Assembly (NCBI RefSeq): GCF_900099765.1
Contig: NZ_FNDX01000035.1
Location: 1-62,332, forward strand
Direction of reading: 5' to 3'
Origin: Paenibacillus typhae
Lineage (GTDB): Bacteria > Bacillota > Bacilli > Paenibacillales > Paenibacillaceae
Length of the DNA stretch: 62,332 nt
Shown here: in pieces, positions 6,608-15,299 of the stretch
How positions within the stretch are numbered: the first letter of the stretch is position 1
Layout: each line of letters begins with the position of its first letter
The notes under the pieces: model-generated
The model's database searches: none
Seen by the model: only the letters and a program-made list of their open reading frames with translations
What the model was told of the DNA's origin: nothing
Position numbers and translations under genes: made by a program

Positions 6608-9219
6608 CGGAAAAAAATGAAGCGCAGCGGACCATTCCGTTTCCGCACGGAGGCATTATCGTGCTGGTCGGGCCGTCAAACAGCGGTAAAACCACTCTGC
6701 TCCGCAGACTGGTAGAGGAAGGTGTGCTGCTGGAGACGGAAATGGTATCCTCGGATACCTACCGTACACTAGTTGGTGATGTCGAGTACCTGGACTGGAA
6801 GGGGCGGCCGCGGGAGGAGGCTGATATTCTTTATAGTGATTATCAGAAGCTCTCCGGCCTGGCCTTTGAGGCGATGAACACTGTGGTGTCGATGCGCAGC
6901 AGGCTGGGCAAGCTGACGGTAGTGGACGCTACGCATCTGCAGCCGGAATACCGGCGCAAGTATATTGATATTGCAGCGGAGCATGATCTGCCCTGCGTGG
7001 CCTGGGTGCTTGATGTGCCGGAGCAGACATTGCTTGCACGGGACAAGACGCGGGAGCAGCCGCGCGGCAGACAGCGGGTCAAAAGCCAGTACAGCCAGTT
7101 CAAGCGCTCACTGCGCGGGCTGCGCGAAGAGGGCTTTGACTTTACATACATGCTGAAGGAGCCTGAGGCTGTGCAGTTTGTGCGCCGGGACAATCCGCTG
7201 CTGGCTGATATAGGCGCAGGAATAGATGTGATCGGCGACATCCACGGCTGCTACGATGAAATGCTGGAGCTGCTCGGAGAGCTTGGCTATGCTGCCGGTG
7301 AAGACGGGCTGTACAGGCATCCCGCCGGCCGGACACTGGTCTCGGTCGGGGATGTCATGAGCCGCGGACCGAGATCGCTGGACACGATGATCTTCTGGAA
7401 GCGTCACTTTGACGCCGGGATCGCCCGGATGACCGACAGCAACCACGGCTGGAAAATAGCCCGTTACCTCAGCGGACGCAACGTCACCCTGAGCCACGGC
7501 GACGAGAATATTGCTGCAGAGCTCAGGTTATTTGAAGAGGAAGCCGGACCTGAGGCGGCTGCAGCCTTAAAAGAAGAGCTTAAGCAGTTTCTTCTGTCTG
7601 CCCCCAGCCATCTGGTCATGTGCCGCGACGGGGTGCGAAGGCTTGTGATCGCCCATGCGGGTATCCGCGACGAATATATCGGCAGGCAGTCCCGCCGGGT
7701 TCAGGATTTTTGCCGTTACGGTGACACCGACGGGCTGGATGCTGCAGGAGCACCGGTACGCAAAGAGTGGTATACAGGACATGAATCAGGCGAGCTGATT
7801 ATCTGGGGCCATGATCCGCGTCCGTATCCAGCAGTGGTAAAGAATACGATCAACATCGACCAGGGGGCGGTATTCGGCGGAGCACTTACGGCTTACCGCT
7901 ACCCGGAGCAGGCATTTGTCAGCGTCAAGGCACACCGCGATTATGCGGAAGATCCGGACAGCCCGCTGATCCGCTGGGAGCGCGGGCGGTTTGCTCCGCC
8001 TAATCTCGGCAAGCTGGTGAACGGCTATTCCGTCTTTACGGATGCATACGGCGAGCTCTCGGTGCGTGGGGATTATGTGAAGGCGGCGGTCGACAGTGTC
8101 TCCCACTATACAGTTCCCCTGGAGGAGCTGGTGTACATCCCGCCGACCATGAGTCCGACTCCGTCTGTATCTGCGGATGAGTCTTATCTGGAGCATCCGC
8201 AGGAGGCTTTCGACTACTTCCGTTCGCAGGGAGTTACCACAATGGTCGCCGAGAAAAAGCATATGGGCAGCCGTGCCGTGCTGCTCCTCTTCCGCGACGA
8301 GCAGGCGGCGGTGTCCTATATCGGGCGGCCGGCGCTGGGCACCATTTATAGCCGTACAGGCCGGGCGTTTTTTGACCGGGAGACGGAAGTGCAGGTGCTG
8401 GCCCGGCTGAATGCCGATCTGGTGCAGGCCGGTTATTTTACCAGATACAATACGGAAATGCTGCTGCTGGATGCGGAGATTATTCCCTGGAACCTCAAGG
8501 CGCGGGAGCTGATTGCCACCCAATATGCCCATGTTGCCGAAGCGGCGAAAATGGACCGTGAGCATCTGCTGGTTAAGCTGCGTCAGGCAGAAGCGGCGGG
8601 CCGCGATGTCTCCGGCTGGGTGCAGGAGATGGAAGCGAAGCTGCATAGTGTCCAGGTCTTCCGCCAGGCCTTCCAGCAGTACTGCTGGGATGTAAGCGGG
8701 CTTGAGGGCATCCGGATCGCTCCGTTTCATATACTGGCACACAGCGGGCAGAGCTTTTTTGATCACAGCCATATCTGGCATATGGAGCAGGCCCGGCAGC
8801 TGGCCGGAATTTCGCCGTTGTTCATGGAGACGGAATACCGGGTCATCCGAAGCGCAGCTGATGAGGCGGATGTCATTAAATGGTGGCAGGACATGACGGA
8901 GGACGGCCATGAAGGCATCGTCATCAAGCCGGAAATCTTTATTACGAAGAACGGCAGGCACATGGTCCAGCCGGCCATCAAGGTGCGGGGACGGAAATAC
9001 CTGCACATTATATACGGTATCGACTATCTGCAGCCGGATAACCTGAAACGGCTCAAGCAGCGCAGGACCTCCAAAAAGGAGCGGCACGCCCTGATGGAAT
9101 GCGCGCTCAGTGTGGAATCCGTGAACCGGTTCATCCGCAGGGAGCCGCTGGAGCGCGTGCATGAATGTGTGCTGGCCGCTCTTGCGCTGGAGTCTGACCC
9201 GGTTGATCCCCGGCTGTAG
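6604..9219 (+). CDS. pnkp: Pnkp, polynucleotide kinase-phosphatase-RNA ligase
   Basis: The 871-residue protein is full length and trifunctional. The kinase P-loop is GPSNSGKTT (23-31). The metallophosphatase has GDIHG (about 212), GDVMSRGP (about 249), SNH (about 280), AHAG and GHDPR. The adenylyltransferase-ligase has the nucleotidyl lysine in KKHMGSR (about 550) and EGIVIKPE near residue 770. The canonical DRGP and GNHE motifs read SRGP and SNHG here, but the residues known as metal ligands in clostridial Pnkp (the GD aspartate, Asn, His) remain. It heals and seals broken RNA together with Hen1 and is translationally coupled to it. Confidence 0.96.
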   Translation: MTEKNEAQRTIPFPHGGIIVLVGPSNSGKTTLLRRLVEEGVLLETEMVSSDTYRTLVGDVEYLDWKGRPREEADILYSDYQKLSGLAFEAMNTVVSMRSRLGKLTVVDATHLQPEYRRKYIDIAAEHDLPCVAWVLDVPEQTLLARDKTREQPRGRQRVKSQYSQFKRSLRGLREEGFDFTYMLKEPEAVQFVRRDNPLLADIGAGIDVIGDIHGCYDEMLELLGELGYAAGEDGLYRHPAGRTLVSVGDVMSRGPRSLDTMIFWKRHFDAGIARMTDSNHGWKIARYLSGRNVTLSHGDENIAAELRLFEEEAGPEAAAALKEELKQFLLSAPSHLVMCRDGVRRLVIAHAGIRDEYIGRQSRRVQDFCRYGDTDGLDAAGAPVRKEWYTGHESGELIIWGHDPRPYPAVVKNTINIDQGAVFGGALTAYRYPEQAFVSVKAHRDYAEDPDSPLIRWERGRFAPPNLGKLVNGYSVFTDAYGELSVRGDYVKAAVDSVSHYTVPLEELVYIPPTMSPTPSVSADESYLEHPQEAFDYFRSQGVTTMVAEKKHMGSRAVLLLFRDEQAAVSYIGRPALGTIYSRTGRAFFDRETEVQVLARLNADLVQAGYFTRYNTEMLLLDAEIIPWNLKARELIATQYAHVAEAAKMDREHLLVKLRQAEAAGRDVSGWVQEMEAKLHSVQVFRQAFQQYCWDVSGLEGIRIAPFHILAHSGQSFFDHSHIWHMEQARQLAGISPLFMETEYRVIRSAADEADVIKWWQDMTEDGHEGIVIKPEIFITKNGRHMVQPAIKVRGRKYLHIIYGIDYLQPDNLKRLKQRRTSKKERHALMECALSVESVNRFIRREPLERVHECVLAALALESDPVDPRL

Positions 9220-9242
9220 CAGGATGAGGGGAGTTTTATAGG

Positions 9243-9383
9243 ATGTTGGATGCTAAGGCTGAGGTTTCCCTCAGCAAATTTATGACCAGGATGCTGCGGC
9301 ATGCGCCGGAGCAGTACGGATTAATTGTTGATCCGGAGGACGGCTCCTGCCTGCTGGAGGAGCTGCTTGATGTTATCACGTAG
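9243..9383 (+). pseudogene. Remnant of RNA 2'-phosphotransferase (KptA/Tpt1)
   Basis: A ribosome binding site (GAGGGGAG, 9226-9233) and ATG 9243 open a 46-codon frame. It reads SLSKFMTRMLRHAPEQYGL and then LEELLDVIT before TAG. This matches the N-terminal SKxLxxxLRH region of Tpt1/KptA enzymes, which are normally about 180 residues long and remove 2'-phosphates left by RNA ligation. All NAD-binding and catalytic residues beyond the first Arg-His pair are absent. Just after the stop, a shifted frame reads AELENAEK and then a stop, as if an internal deletion had joined the two ends. The 24-nt distance to pnkp places it in the repair operon. Confidence 0.75.
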
Positions 9384-9430
9384 CTGAGCTGGAGAACGCG
9401 GAGAAATAACGGATGGCAGGAGGGATGTTC

Positions 9431-9946
9431 ATGGAGGAAGTGCCGGATCACCTGGAGAACGGCCTGCAGATCGTCTTTATCGGCTTTAACCCGAGCATCC
9501 GCTCAGGGGAGCTGGGGCATCATTATGCGAATCCGCGCAACAATTTCTGGCGGATTCTACAGCAGTCAGGCCTGACGCCGCGCTTGTATGAGGCTGCGGA
9601 GGACGGCGAGCTGCTGAAGCTTGGGTACGGCTTCACGAATATTGTGGCCCGGCCAACGGTCGGCGCAGAGGATATCACGCGCGAGGAGTATCATACCGGG
9701 CGGGAACTGCTGCGCGGGAAGCTTGAGCAGTACCGGCCGCAGATTGCCTGCTTTGTGGGCAAGGGGGTCTATACGGAATTCAGCCGCAGGCCCAAGGCGC
9801 AATGGGGCTTCCAGACAGCGGAGCCCGTTGTCGACGGCGTTCGCGAGTTCGTTGCCCCATCCTCCAGCGGTCTGGTCCGGATGCCGATGTCAGAGATTGT
9901 AGGAATTTACCGGCAGTTATACGACTTCATTCAGGAGAAGGGCTGA
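9431..9946 (+). CDS. mug: Mug/TDG-type mismatch-specific uracil/thymine DNA glycosylase
   Basis: The protein of about 171 residues has the family 2 uracil-DNA glycosylase motifs GFNPS (18-22) and NFW (38-40), and in the C-terminal part SSSGLVRMP in place of the usual NPSGLNR loop. Such enzymes excise U or T opposite G in base excision repair. AGGAGGG (9418-9424) fits ATG 9431 best. ATGs at 9413 and 9425 are in frame but before or too close to it. It may be read through from the pnkp operon, with a terminator directly after it. Confidence 0.88.
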   Translation: MEEVPDHLENGLQIVFIGFNPSIRSGELGHHYANPRNNFWRILQQSGLTPRLYEAAEDGELLKLGYGFTNIVARPTVGAEDITREEYHTGRELLRGKLEQYRPQIACFVGKGVYTEFSRRPKAQWGFQTAEPVVDGVREFVAPSSSGLVRMPMSEIVGIYRQLYDFIQEKG

Positions 9947-9956
9947 AGATAAAAAA

Positions 9957-9988
9957 AGCACCTCCCTCACATAAGCGAGGGAGGTGCT
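9957..9988. terminator. Bidirectional intrinsic terminator between mug and tagO
   Basis: AGCACCTCCCTC (9957-9968) pairs with GAGGGAGGTGCT (9977-9988). It has an A-run on the left, which serves as a T-run for the minus-strand tagO, and a T-containing tail on the right. The two genes converge here. Confidence 0.85.
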
Positions 9989-10020
9989 GCTGTTTCAGAC
10001 AGCATGCTGCCGGCAAGCCG

Positions 10021-10992
10021 TCAGGTTTCGATAAGCAAGAGAATAATCGAAGAGAGGGACAGGCAGACGCTGACCAGGTAGAGCACGGCAACAACCTGCT
10101 TCTGGTTCAGGCCGGCCTTGAGCAGCCGGTAGTGGACCTGGCTGGCATCGGCCTGATAAATCGCTTTGCCCTGAAGGAACCGCTTGATCACGACAAACAG
10201 ATTGTCGAAGATCGGTACGCCGAGCGCCAGGATCGGAATGAACAGCGAAAGCACCGTAGCCTGCTTGAAGGCACCGTCAAGCGCGATGACGGCCAGAATG
10301 AAGCCCATGAAGGTAGCGCCGGCATCGCCCATGAAGATTTTGGCCGGTGCCTTATTAAAGCGCAGATATGCGAGTGTGACACCGACCAGGGAAATAGCCA
10401 TGATGGCAGATGCAGACTGGCCTTTGGTGAGCGCAACGATGAACAGTGTAACAGCTGAAATTGCTGTAAGCCCGCCGGCCAGCCCGTCCATTCCGTCGGA
10501 AAAGTTAATTACTGTAGTCACCCCGAAGATCCAGACGATCGTCAGTATGAACTGCAGGATGAACGGGAGGGAAACGTAATCTCCCGAGAACGGGTTGATG
10601 AAGCCGGTAAAAGCATTGCCGGACAGGAAGACAAGAACGGCTGCTGCAATCTGTACGATGAATTTGGGCAGGGCCGGAAAATCCTTGCCTTTGGTCTTGT
10701 ACCAGTCATCAATAGTACCTATAGTGAGCAGAAGCACCCCGCCGATAAAGAGGGCGAGTGTCTCCAGCGAGAAATCACGGGCGAACAGCAGGTATGTAAT
10801 GAAAAAGCCGATAAATATCGCATAGCTGGCTGTCAGGGGGATGGGCTCCCTGTGAATTTTGCGCTCCACATCCTCACGTGGCCTGTCCACAAAATCAAGC
10901 CGGAACGCAAGCCTGCCGAGCGGAGGGATGAGCAGATAAACGATACAAAACGATACCAGAAACGCCAAAACGTAAAAAATGACAATCACCAC
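10021..10992 (-). CDS. tagO: TagO/WecA-type undecaprenyl-phosphate GlcNAc-1-phosphate transferase
   Basis: The 323-residue polytopic protein belongs to the MraY/WecA family. It has about ten membrane helices, the DDW motif (95-97), the active-site loop NFSDGMDGLAGG (163-174) and FMGDAGATFMG (about 214). TagO transfers GlcNAc-1-phosphate to undecaprenyl phosphate to start wall teichoic acid or related secondary polymers. The start is one of two consecutive GTG codons with a weak Shine-Dalgarno sequence. It stands alone, convergent with mug, and may also feed glycans of the EPS locus 27 kb away, though that link is speculative. Confidence 0.92.
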   Translation of the reverse strand: MVIVIFYVLAFLVSFCIVYLLIPPLGRLAFRLDFVDRPREDVERKIHREPIPLTASYAIFIGFFITYLLFARDFSLETLALFIGGVLLLTIGTIDDWYKTKGKDFPALPKFIVQIAAAVLVFLSGNAFTGFINPFSGDYVSLPFILQFILTIVWIFGVTTVINFSDGMDGLAGGLTAISAVTLFIVALTKGQSASAIMAISLVGVTLAYLRFNKAPAKIFMGDAGATFMGFILAVIALDGAFKQATVLSLFIPILALGVPIFDNLFVVIKRFLQGKAIYQADASQVHYRLLKAGLNQKQVVAVLYLVSVCLSLSSIILLLIET

Positions 10993-11117
10993 CGTTGATT
11001 TTTTAAAAAGATAAGCTTAAGATGTACCACGATAAATTGTCTTATGAGCAGGGCTGTCTAGATTATATCTCAGAGTGCAATACCTTGTCGATTGTACAAC
11101 CATTTTGGAGGCGGATG

Positions 11118-11801
11118 ATGAAATACGACGTAATTCTGTTTGATGCTGATGATACGCTGTTTGATTATGGAATGGCTGAAGGGCAGGCGTTTCTGAATGT
11201 GTTCACCCACTTTGGGCTGCCGGCCGGAGCAGAGGAGTATGCTGCGAGCTATCAGGAGATTAACCGTGCGCTGTGGGCCGATCTGGAGGCGGGGCAGATT
11301 ACCTCTGCAGCGCTGCGGGTGGAGCGTTTTAACCGGCTGTTTGTCCGGCATAATCTGGAGTACAATCCGGAAGAATTCAGCGAGGCTTATTTGCGTTTTC
11401 TGGGGGAAGGCACGTTTCTGATCCAGGGGGCGGCCGAGCTGTGCGGGGCGCTTGAAGGCTGCAGGCTGGCGATTATTACGAACGGGATCAAGGATGTGCA
11501 GCTGTCCAGAATCAAGGGATCGCCGCTTGCTGAGACCTTTGAGCAGATCATTATTTCAGAGGAAGCGGGTTATCAGAAGCCGGCGGCCGGGATCTTTGAT
11601 TATGCTTTTGACAAGCTGGGCATTTCCGATAAAAGCAGGGTGCTGATTGTGGGGGATTCACTGACCTCCGATATCCGCGGCGGGGTTAACTATGGAATTG
11701 ATACCTGCTGGTTCAATCCTTTAGGGAAGACTAACGGTGCCGGTGTTGAGCCGACCTATGAAATCCGTGAACTGGCGGAGCTGCTGGATATTGTTAAGTG
11801 A
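11118..11801 (+). CDS. YjjG/YfnB-like HAD pyrimidine 5'-nucleotidase
   Basis: This HAD phosphatase of about 227 residues has motif I DADDT (9-13), motif II in IITNGIKD, a conserved Lys in the region EAGYQKPA, and the acidic motif GDSLTSDI. The sequence pattern DADDTLFDY is that of the YjjG/YfnB family, which dephosphorylates noncanonical pyrimidine nucleotides. I placed the start at ATG 11118, 6 nt after GGAGG (11107-11111). The longer frame from 11022 lacks a site. It is a single gene, divergent from tagO. Confidence 0.85.
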   Translation: MKYDVILFDADDTLFDYGMAEGQAFLNVFTHFGLPAGAEEYAASYQEINRALWADLEAGQITSAALRVERFNRLFVRHNLEYNPEEFSEAYLRFLGEGTFLIQGAAELCGALEGCRLAIITNGIKDVQLSRIKGSPLAETFEQIIISEEAGYQKPAAGIFDYAFDKLGISDKSRVLIVGDSLTSDIRGGVNYGIDTCWFNPLGKTNGAGVEPTYEIRELAELLDIVK

Positions 11802-11926
11802 TGATATAGACGCTAGTGGCAGGTGCTTTGCCCTGATAAAAGGTTGGAAGACTTCTTCCGGTGTTAAATATATTAGGACGCAGTATTTATAGCTACATTA
11901 TCCTAGCGAACAGGAGAGGATTTCTC

Positions 11927-12610
11927 ATGAAAATGAACCGGAAATGGCTGATCGCCGCGGTTGCCGCCGGTATGGCGCTGACCGGCTCAGCCGGTGTATA
12001 TGCCGGAGCCAAGCTTCAGGAGATTAAGGCCTATCTGAACAACAGCATTGGAGTCGTTGTTGACGGCACGCCATACTGGCTGAGAGACGGCAACGGCAAA
12101 ACGTTAAGGCCGATTACGTACGAGGGCCTTACGTATTTGCCGGTCCGCTCGGTTGCGGAGGCGCTGGATGTGCCGATTACGTATGATGCAGTAAACTATA
12201 AAGTCCGGATCGGTACTGGTGCAGATGCGGGAGCCTCTGCCGGTTCTGGCTCCGGTTCAGGTTCAGGCACTGCTGCGCCTGTGGAGAGCACGGTGCGGCC
12301 GGTCAACCTGCCGCAGGATTTTCCGATACCGAGTGATGCTATCATCGCAACGACACTGGATACGGATGCGGACGGCGTGAAGAAGGCTGCCTTCAGCTAC
12401 TCCACACAGGAATCGCTGGAGACGATGGGCTTCGTATACAGTGAATATGCCAAAATCAAACGGCTCGACAATGCCTCGCAGACCGTGTTGGCAACAACGG
12501 TGAAGATTACCGGCCGGCTGGGCGGCACAAGTCCCGTCTCGATTACGGGCAAGCCTTCGACGGCCCGGCCCGGCTTCAATATTTTCACCATAACCTGGTC
12601 GGAGAGCTGA
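11927..12610 (+). CDS. Secreted protein with copper-amine-oxidase-N (stalk) domain
   Basis: AGGAGAGGA precedes ATG 11927. The 227-residue product starts MKMNRKWLIAAVAAGMALTG, a signal peptide ending near AYA/AG. Residues about 35-90 form a copper amine oxidase N-terminal-like domain (RPITYEGLTYLPVRSVAEAL), a stalk module common in Paenibacillus exported proteins. A Gly/Ser-rich linker (about 100-115) leads to a C-terminal domain of unknown function. It is not an oxidase. The frame from 11861 only adds untranslated sequence. Confidence 0.8.
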   Translation: MKMNRKWLIAAVAAGMALTGSAGVYAGAKLQEIKAYLNNSIGVVVDGTPYWLRDGNGKTLRPITYEGLTYLPVRSVAEALDVPITYDAVNYKVRIGTGADAGASAGSGSGSGSGTAAPVESTVRPVNLPQDFPIPSDAIIATTLDTDADGVKKAAFSYSTQESLETMGFVYSEYAKIKRLDNASQTVLATTVKITGRLGGTSPVSITGKPSTARPGFNIFTITWSES

Positions 12611-12661
12611 CCGCTCCTGAGGGTATCTGCAGTTAAAGCGGACCGGGAATAGGTGCAACAG

Positions 12662-12696
12662 AAACAGCTGCGTTCCTGTTTGGAACGCAGCTGTTT
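12662..12696. terminator. Bidirectional intrinsic terminator
   Basis: A perfect 15-bp stem pairs AAACAGCTGCGTTCC (12662-12676) with GGAACGCAGCTGTTT (12682-12696). It lies between the converging stalk-domain gene and the dioxygenase gene. Confidence 0.85.
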
Positions 12697-12728
12697 GGGC
12701 TGGGAATAGATTACAGTCTGAGTCTATA

Positions 12729-13715
12729 TCATTGCTGCTGCCGGGTGTCCAGCGGCTTCAGGTAAGCTTCGATCTGCTCCCGTTTTGCTTCCAGGAATGG
12801 AGGCAGGGCGAGGGCTTCACCGAGATGCTCCAGCGGTTCATCGGTTGCGAAGCCGGGGCCGTCCGTAGCCAGCTCGAACAGAATGCCGTTCGGCTCGCGG
12901 AAGTACAGGGACCGGAAGTAAAAGCGGTCCACAAATCCGGAATTGGGCAGCTGGACGGTGCGGATGCGCTCGATCCATAGTTTTAGTTCCGTCTCATTAT
13001 CCACCCGGAAAGCAACATGGTGCACGCCGCCCCGGCCCAGGCGCTCCTGTGGCAGATCGCTGCGTTCCTCCAGATGCACTTCAGCACCGGAGCCGCCTTC
13101 ACCGGTCTCAAATACGACGACGTCCGGCTGTCCGGCCACCGGTGAAGGGTAGCTTCCTTTGCGGCGGAAGCCGAGCAGATCCTGCAGGATGAGCGTTGTC
13201 GGCTCAGCGTCCCGGGCGGTCAGATGAGCCGGGCCAAGACCGGTGATGCCGTATTCCGCCGGCACAGGACTGGCCGGCCATGGCTTGCCGCCGGCAACTC
13301 CCTGGTTGTTCTGGTCGGAGACCAGCAGAAACCGCTGACCCTCATGGTCGCGGAAGCCAAGGGTAAGGCGGCCGCCGCGGTCAGTGATGGTGCTGTCGTG
13401 GTCTACATTGAAGGCTGTGAAACGTTCTTTCCAGTAATCCAGCGCCTTATCATCCGGTACACGCAGCGACAGGGCGGAGATGCTGTTATTGCCGTCCCGG
13501 TTGCGTCCGGCGTTCGGAAGCTCAAAGAAGGTCAGCTCCGTGCCCGGATTGCCGGCTTCATCGCCGTAGAACAGGTGATAGACGGAGATGTCATCCTGGT
13601 TCACTGTTTTTTTGATCAGCCGGAGTCCCAGAACCTCAGTGTAAAATTTGTAGTTTTCCGGAGCTTTGGCTGTAATGGCGGATACATGGTGAAGGCCTTT
13701 TAATGTTAAACTCAT
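12729..13715 (-). CDS. Ring-cleaving dioxygenase, MhqO-like (vicinal oxygen chelate family)
   Basis: The 328-residue protein starts MSLTLKGLHHVSAITAKAPE. Its CCGAGGAGG site lies just upstream of ATG at 13715; the frame from 13850 is an overextension. It has two glyoxalase/VOC repeats with metal-binding His and Glu residues, for example GLHHVSAI, GLGPAHLTAR, GGVHHVAFRV and PNGILFELATDGPGF. MhqA/MhqE/MhqO proteins act on hydroquinone and catechol-type compounds and are induced by quinone stress in Bacillus. A DyadR-like TTACTAT/ATAGTAA palindrome lies upstream. The true substrate cannot be told. Confidence 0.87.
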   Translation of the reverse strand: MSLTLKGLHHVSAITAKAPENYKFYTEVLGLRLIKKTVNQDDISVYHLFYGDEAGNPGTELTFFELPNAGRNRDGNNSISALSLRVPDDKALDYWKERFTAFNVDHDSTITDRGGRLTLGFRDHEGQRFLLVSDQNNQGVAGGKPWPASPVPAEYGITGLGPAHLTARDAEPTTLILQDLLGFRRKGSYPSPVAGQPDVVVFETGEGGSGAEVHLEERSDLPQERLGRGGVHHVAFRVDNETELKLWIERIRTVQLPNSGFVDRFYFRSLYFREPNGILFELATDGPGFATDEPLEHLGEALALPPFLEAKREQIEAYLKPLDTRQQQ

Positions 13716-13879
13716 GGTAGATCCTCCTCGGATTTGTGATGTTAAAGAAGTGTGTAAGCGTATTTTTTGAATATTGGGAGTGAAGGGACAACTGGAATAG
13801 ACAAGGTTCACTAATGCTTTTTTATTATTTACAAAATGTTGCAGGGCCACTATTGGGTTTAGTGGTGAATTATTTTAAG

Positions 13880-13900
13880 TTACTATAATTTTAATAGTAA
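13880..13900. promoter_or_regulatory. Palindromic operator candidate between dioxygenase and acetyltransferase genes
   Basis: TTACTAT (13880-13886) and ATAGTAA (13894-13900) form a 7-bp inverted repeat with a 7-nt spacer in the AT-rich divergent intergenic region. Its form resembles operators of small dimeric quinone or redox sensors (YodB/MarR-like). The regulator gene is not in the neighbourhood. Confidence 0.45.
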
Positions 13901-13956
13901 GTTGATTGAATTGCAAGCGGAAACTATATATCGACCGTAAAAAGGAGAGTACTGCA

Positions 13957-14784
13957 ATGTACACGAAAGCCAGCCTGCTCGAACAGCTGAAGGAGCTTCA
14001 TATTAATCCCCAAGGAACGCTGCTGGTCCATTCCTCATTAAAAAGTATTGGACCTGTAGAAGGTGGCGCAGATACCGTGCTGGATGTGCTGTCCGAATAT
14101 ATGAAGGACGGGCTGCTTGTCCTGCCGACACATACCTGGTCATATATTGATGCGACGAATCCGCGCTTCTCTGTGCAGGATTCACCATCCTGTGTCGGTG
14201 TTCTGCCGGAGCTGTTCCGGAAACGTCCAGGCGTTATCCGTTCCTGGCATCCGACCCACTCGGTAGCTGCCCTTGGGCAGGATGCCGAAGCTTTTACCGC
14301 CGGGGATCACCGCTGGGATACTCCCTGTGCCCGCGGATCGGTCTACGGCAAGCTGCTCGACCGGGAGGCGGAGATTATGCTGCTTGGCGTGGATCTGCGG
14401 CGGAACACGTTCATTCACGGCATTGAGGAATGGGTGGATATTCCGGGCAGAATGACCGATGAACCGGAGCAGCTGTACACGATTACACCGGACGGAACCG
14501 AGCTGTCTGTACCATCGCGCAGGCACTGCGGGCTATCGTGGTCCCAGCATTTCTGGAAGGTGGAGCATGTGCTGGAGGACGGCGGAGCGCTGCGCAGGGG
14601 GGATTTCGGCGATGCTCCTGTCATGATCTGCAGTGCAGTGAAGACTACGGACATCCTAAGCGGCATGCTGGCCGGGAACCCGGATCTGTTCGGAGACAAC
14701 GAACCGCTGGACGGCCAGGCCGTGCCCGATCCCCTGCCCAAGACTTTGCGGAGATTGCCGCGAACGGGTGCCGGGCAGGGCTAG
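13957..14784 (+). CDS. AAC(3)-family N-acetyltransferase
   Basis: The 275-residue protein matches the AAC(3)/FrbF/YokD fold: LLVHSSLKSIGPVEGGADTV near the N-terminus, LVLPTHTW, PTHSVAALG with the conserved His, and TFIHGIEE. A GGAGAG site precedes ATG 13957. AAC(3) enzymes acetylate aminoglycosides, but chromosomal relatives often act on other amines, so a resistance role should not be assumed. It is divergent from the dioxygenase gene and seems monocistronic. Confidence 0.85.
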   Translation: MYTKASLLEQLKELHINPQGTLLVHSSLKSIGPVEGGADTVLDVLSEYMKDGLLVLPTHTWSYIDATNPRFSVQDSPSCVGVLPELFRKRPGVIRSWHPTHSVAALGQDAEAFTAGDHRWDTPCARGSVYGKLLDREAEIMLLGVDLRRNTFIHGIEEWVDIPGRMTDEPEQLYTITPDGTELSVPSRRHCGLSWSQHFWKVEHVLEDGGALRRGDFGDAPVMICSAVKTTDILSGMLAGNPDLFGDNEPLDGQAVPDPLPKTLRRLPRTGAGQG

Positions 14785-14938
14785 GTAGTGTTAGTCAGGC
14801 TGGAGGCTGGCGCAGAATTGCCGATTCCAGCTCAGCCTGGGAACAAACAGGTAGTTTAAGTGCTGCAGTAGCTAGAAGTATGGGGAAAAGTATGAGCAGC
14901 AGGCTTATGATATTGATGTGTACTAACCATTCTTGAGG

Positions 14939-14968
14939 TTGACAGCTTCTGGAAAACCATGGTAAGCT
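14939..14968 (+). promoter_or_regulatory. Putative promoter of the 47-residue peptide gene
   Basis: TTGACA (14939-14944), an 18-nt spacer and TAAGCT (14963-14968) lie 46 nt before a well-formed ribosome binding site and ATG at 15014. The -10 box is weak. Confidence 0.4.
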
Positions 14969-15013
14969 GGCTACAAATTTACGCCGAAGATGGCTTAGGG
15001 AGGAGCAGGAATA

Positions 15014-15157
15014 ATGCAGACATTGAACAGGGATGAACACGTTGGCCAACTATATGACCGTGAGCTAACTATACCTTTCACACGTCCGGCATATTCCTAT
15101 TCAGAGGAAACTCAGGATTCACGCAGCGCTCCCTTGCCTTGGGTCAGGCAGATTTGA
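15014..15157 (+). CDS. Small 47-residue hypothetical protein
   Basis: AGGGAGGAG lies 8 nt before ATG 15014, and a terminator (15194-15217) follows the stop. The peptide reads MQTLNRDEHVGQLYDREL then TIPFTRPAYSYSEE and ends LPWVRQI. It is polar, Tyr- and Glu-rich, without signal peptide or known domain. The signals at both ends make it more credible than a chance frame. No function is recognised. Confidence 0.5.
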   Translation: MQTLNRDEHVGQLYDRELTIPFTRPAYSYSEETQDSRSAPLPWVRQI

Positions 15158-15193
15158 TTCTGCCGCCAAATCTATGGCAATACCGGGATTTCA

Positions 15194-15219
15194 GGCTGCG
15201 TGCACCGCAGCCTTTTTCT
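15194..15219 (+). terminator. Intrinsic terminator
   Basis: GGCTGCG (15194-15200) pairs with CGCAGCC (15206-15212), followed by TTTTTCTTT. A second CGCAGCCTTTTT occurs about 50 nt further on without a comparable stem. Confidence 0.7.
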
Positions 15220-15299
15220 TTGACCTTGTGCAAGGGGCAGAGAGAAGGGCGGCTCGACGCAGCCTTTTTGTTGTTCTTAGACGTTGAGTAAGCAAGGCT

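Noticed and set aside
7786..9162. 458-codon minus-strand ORF antisense to pnkp
   Set aside because: It lies entirely within the clearly coding Pnkp phosphatase/ligase region and has no recognisable motifs; a shadow frame.
13957..14784. Acquired aminoglycoside resistance gene
   Set aside because: Family membership only; no mobile context, and chromosomal AAC(3)-like proteins have varied substrates.
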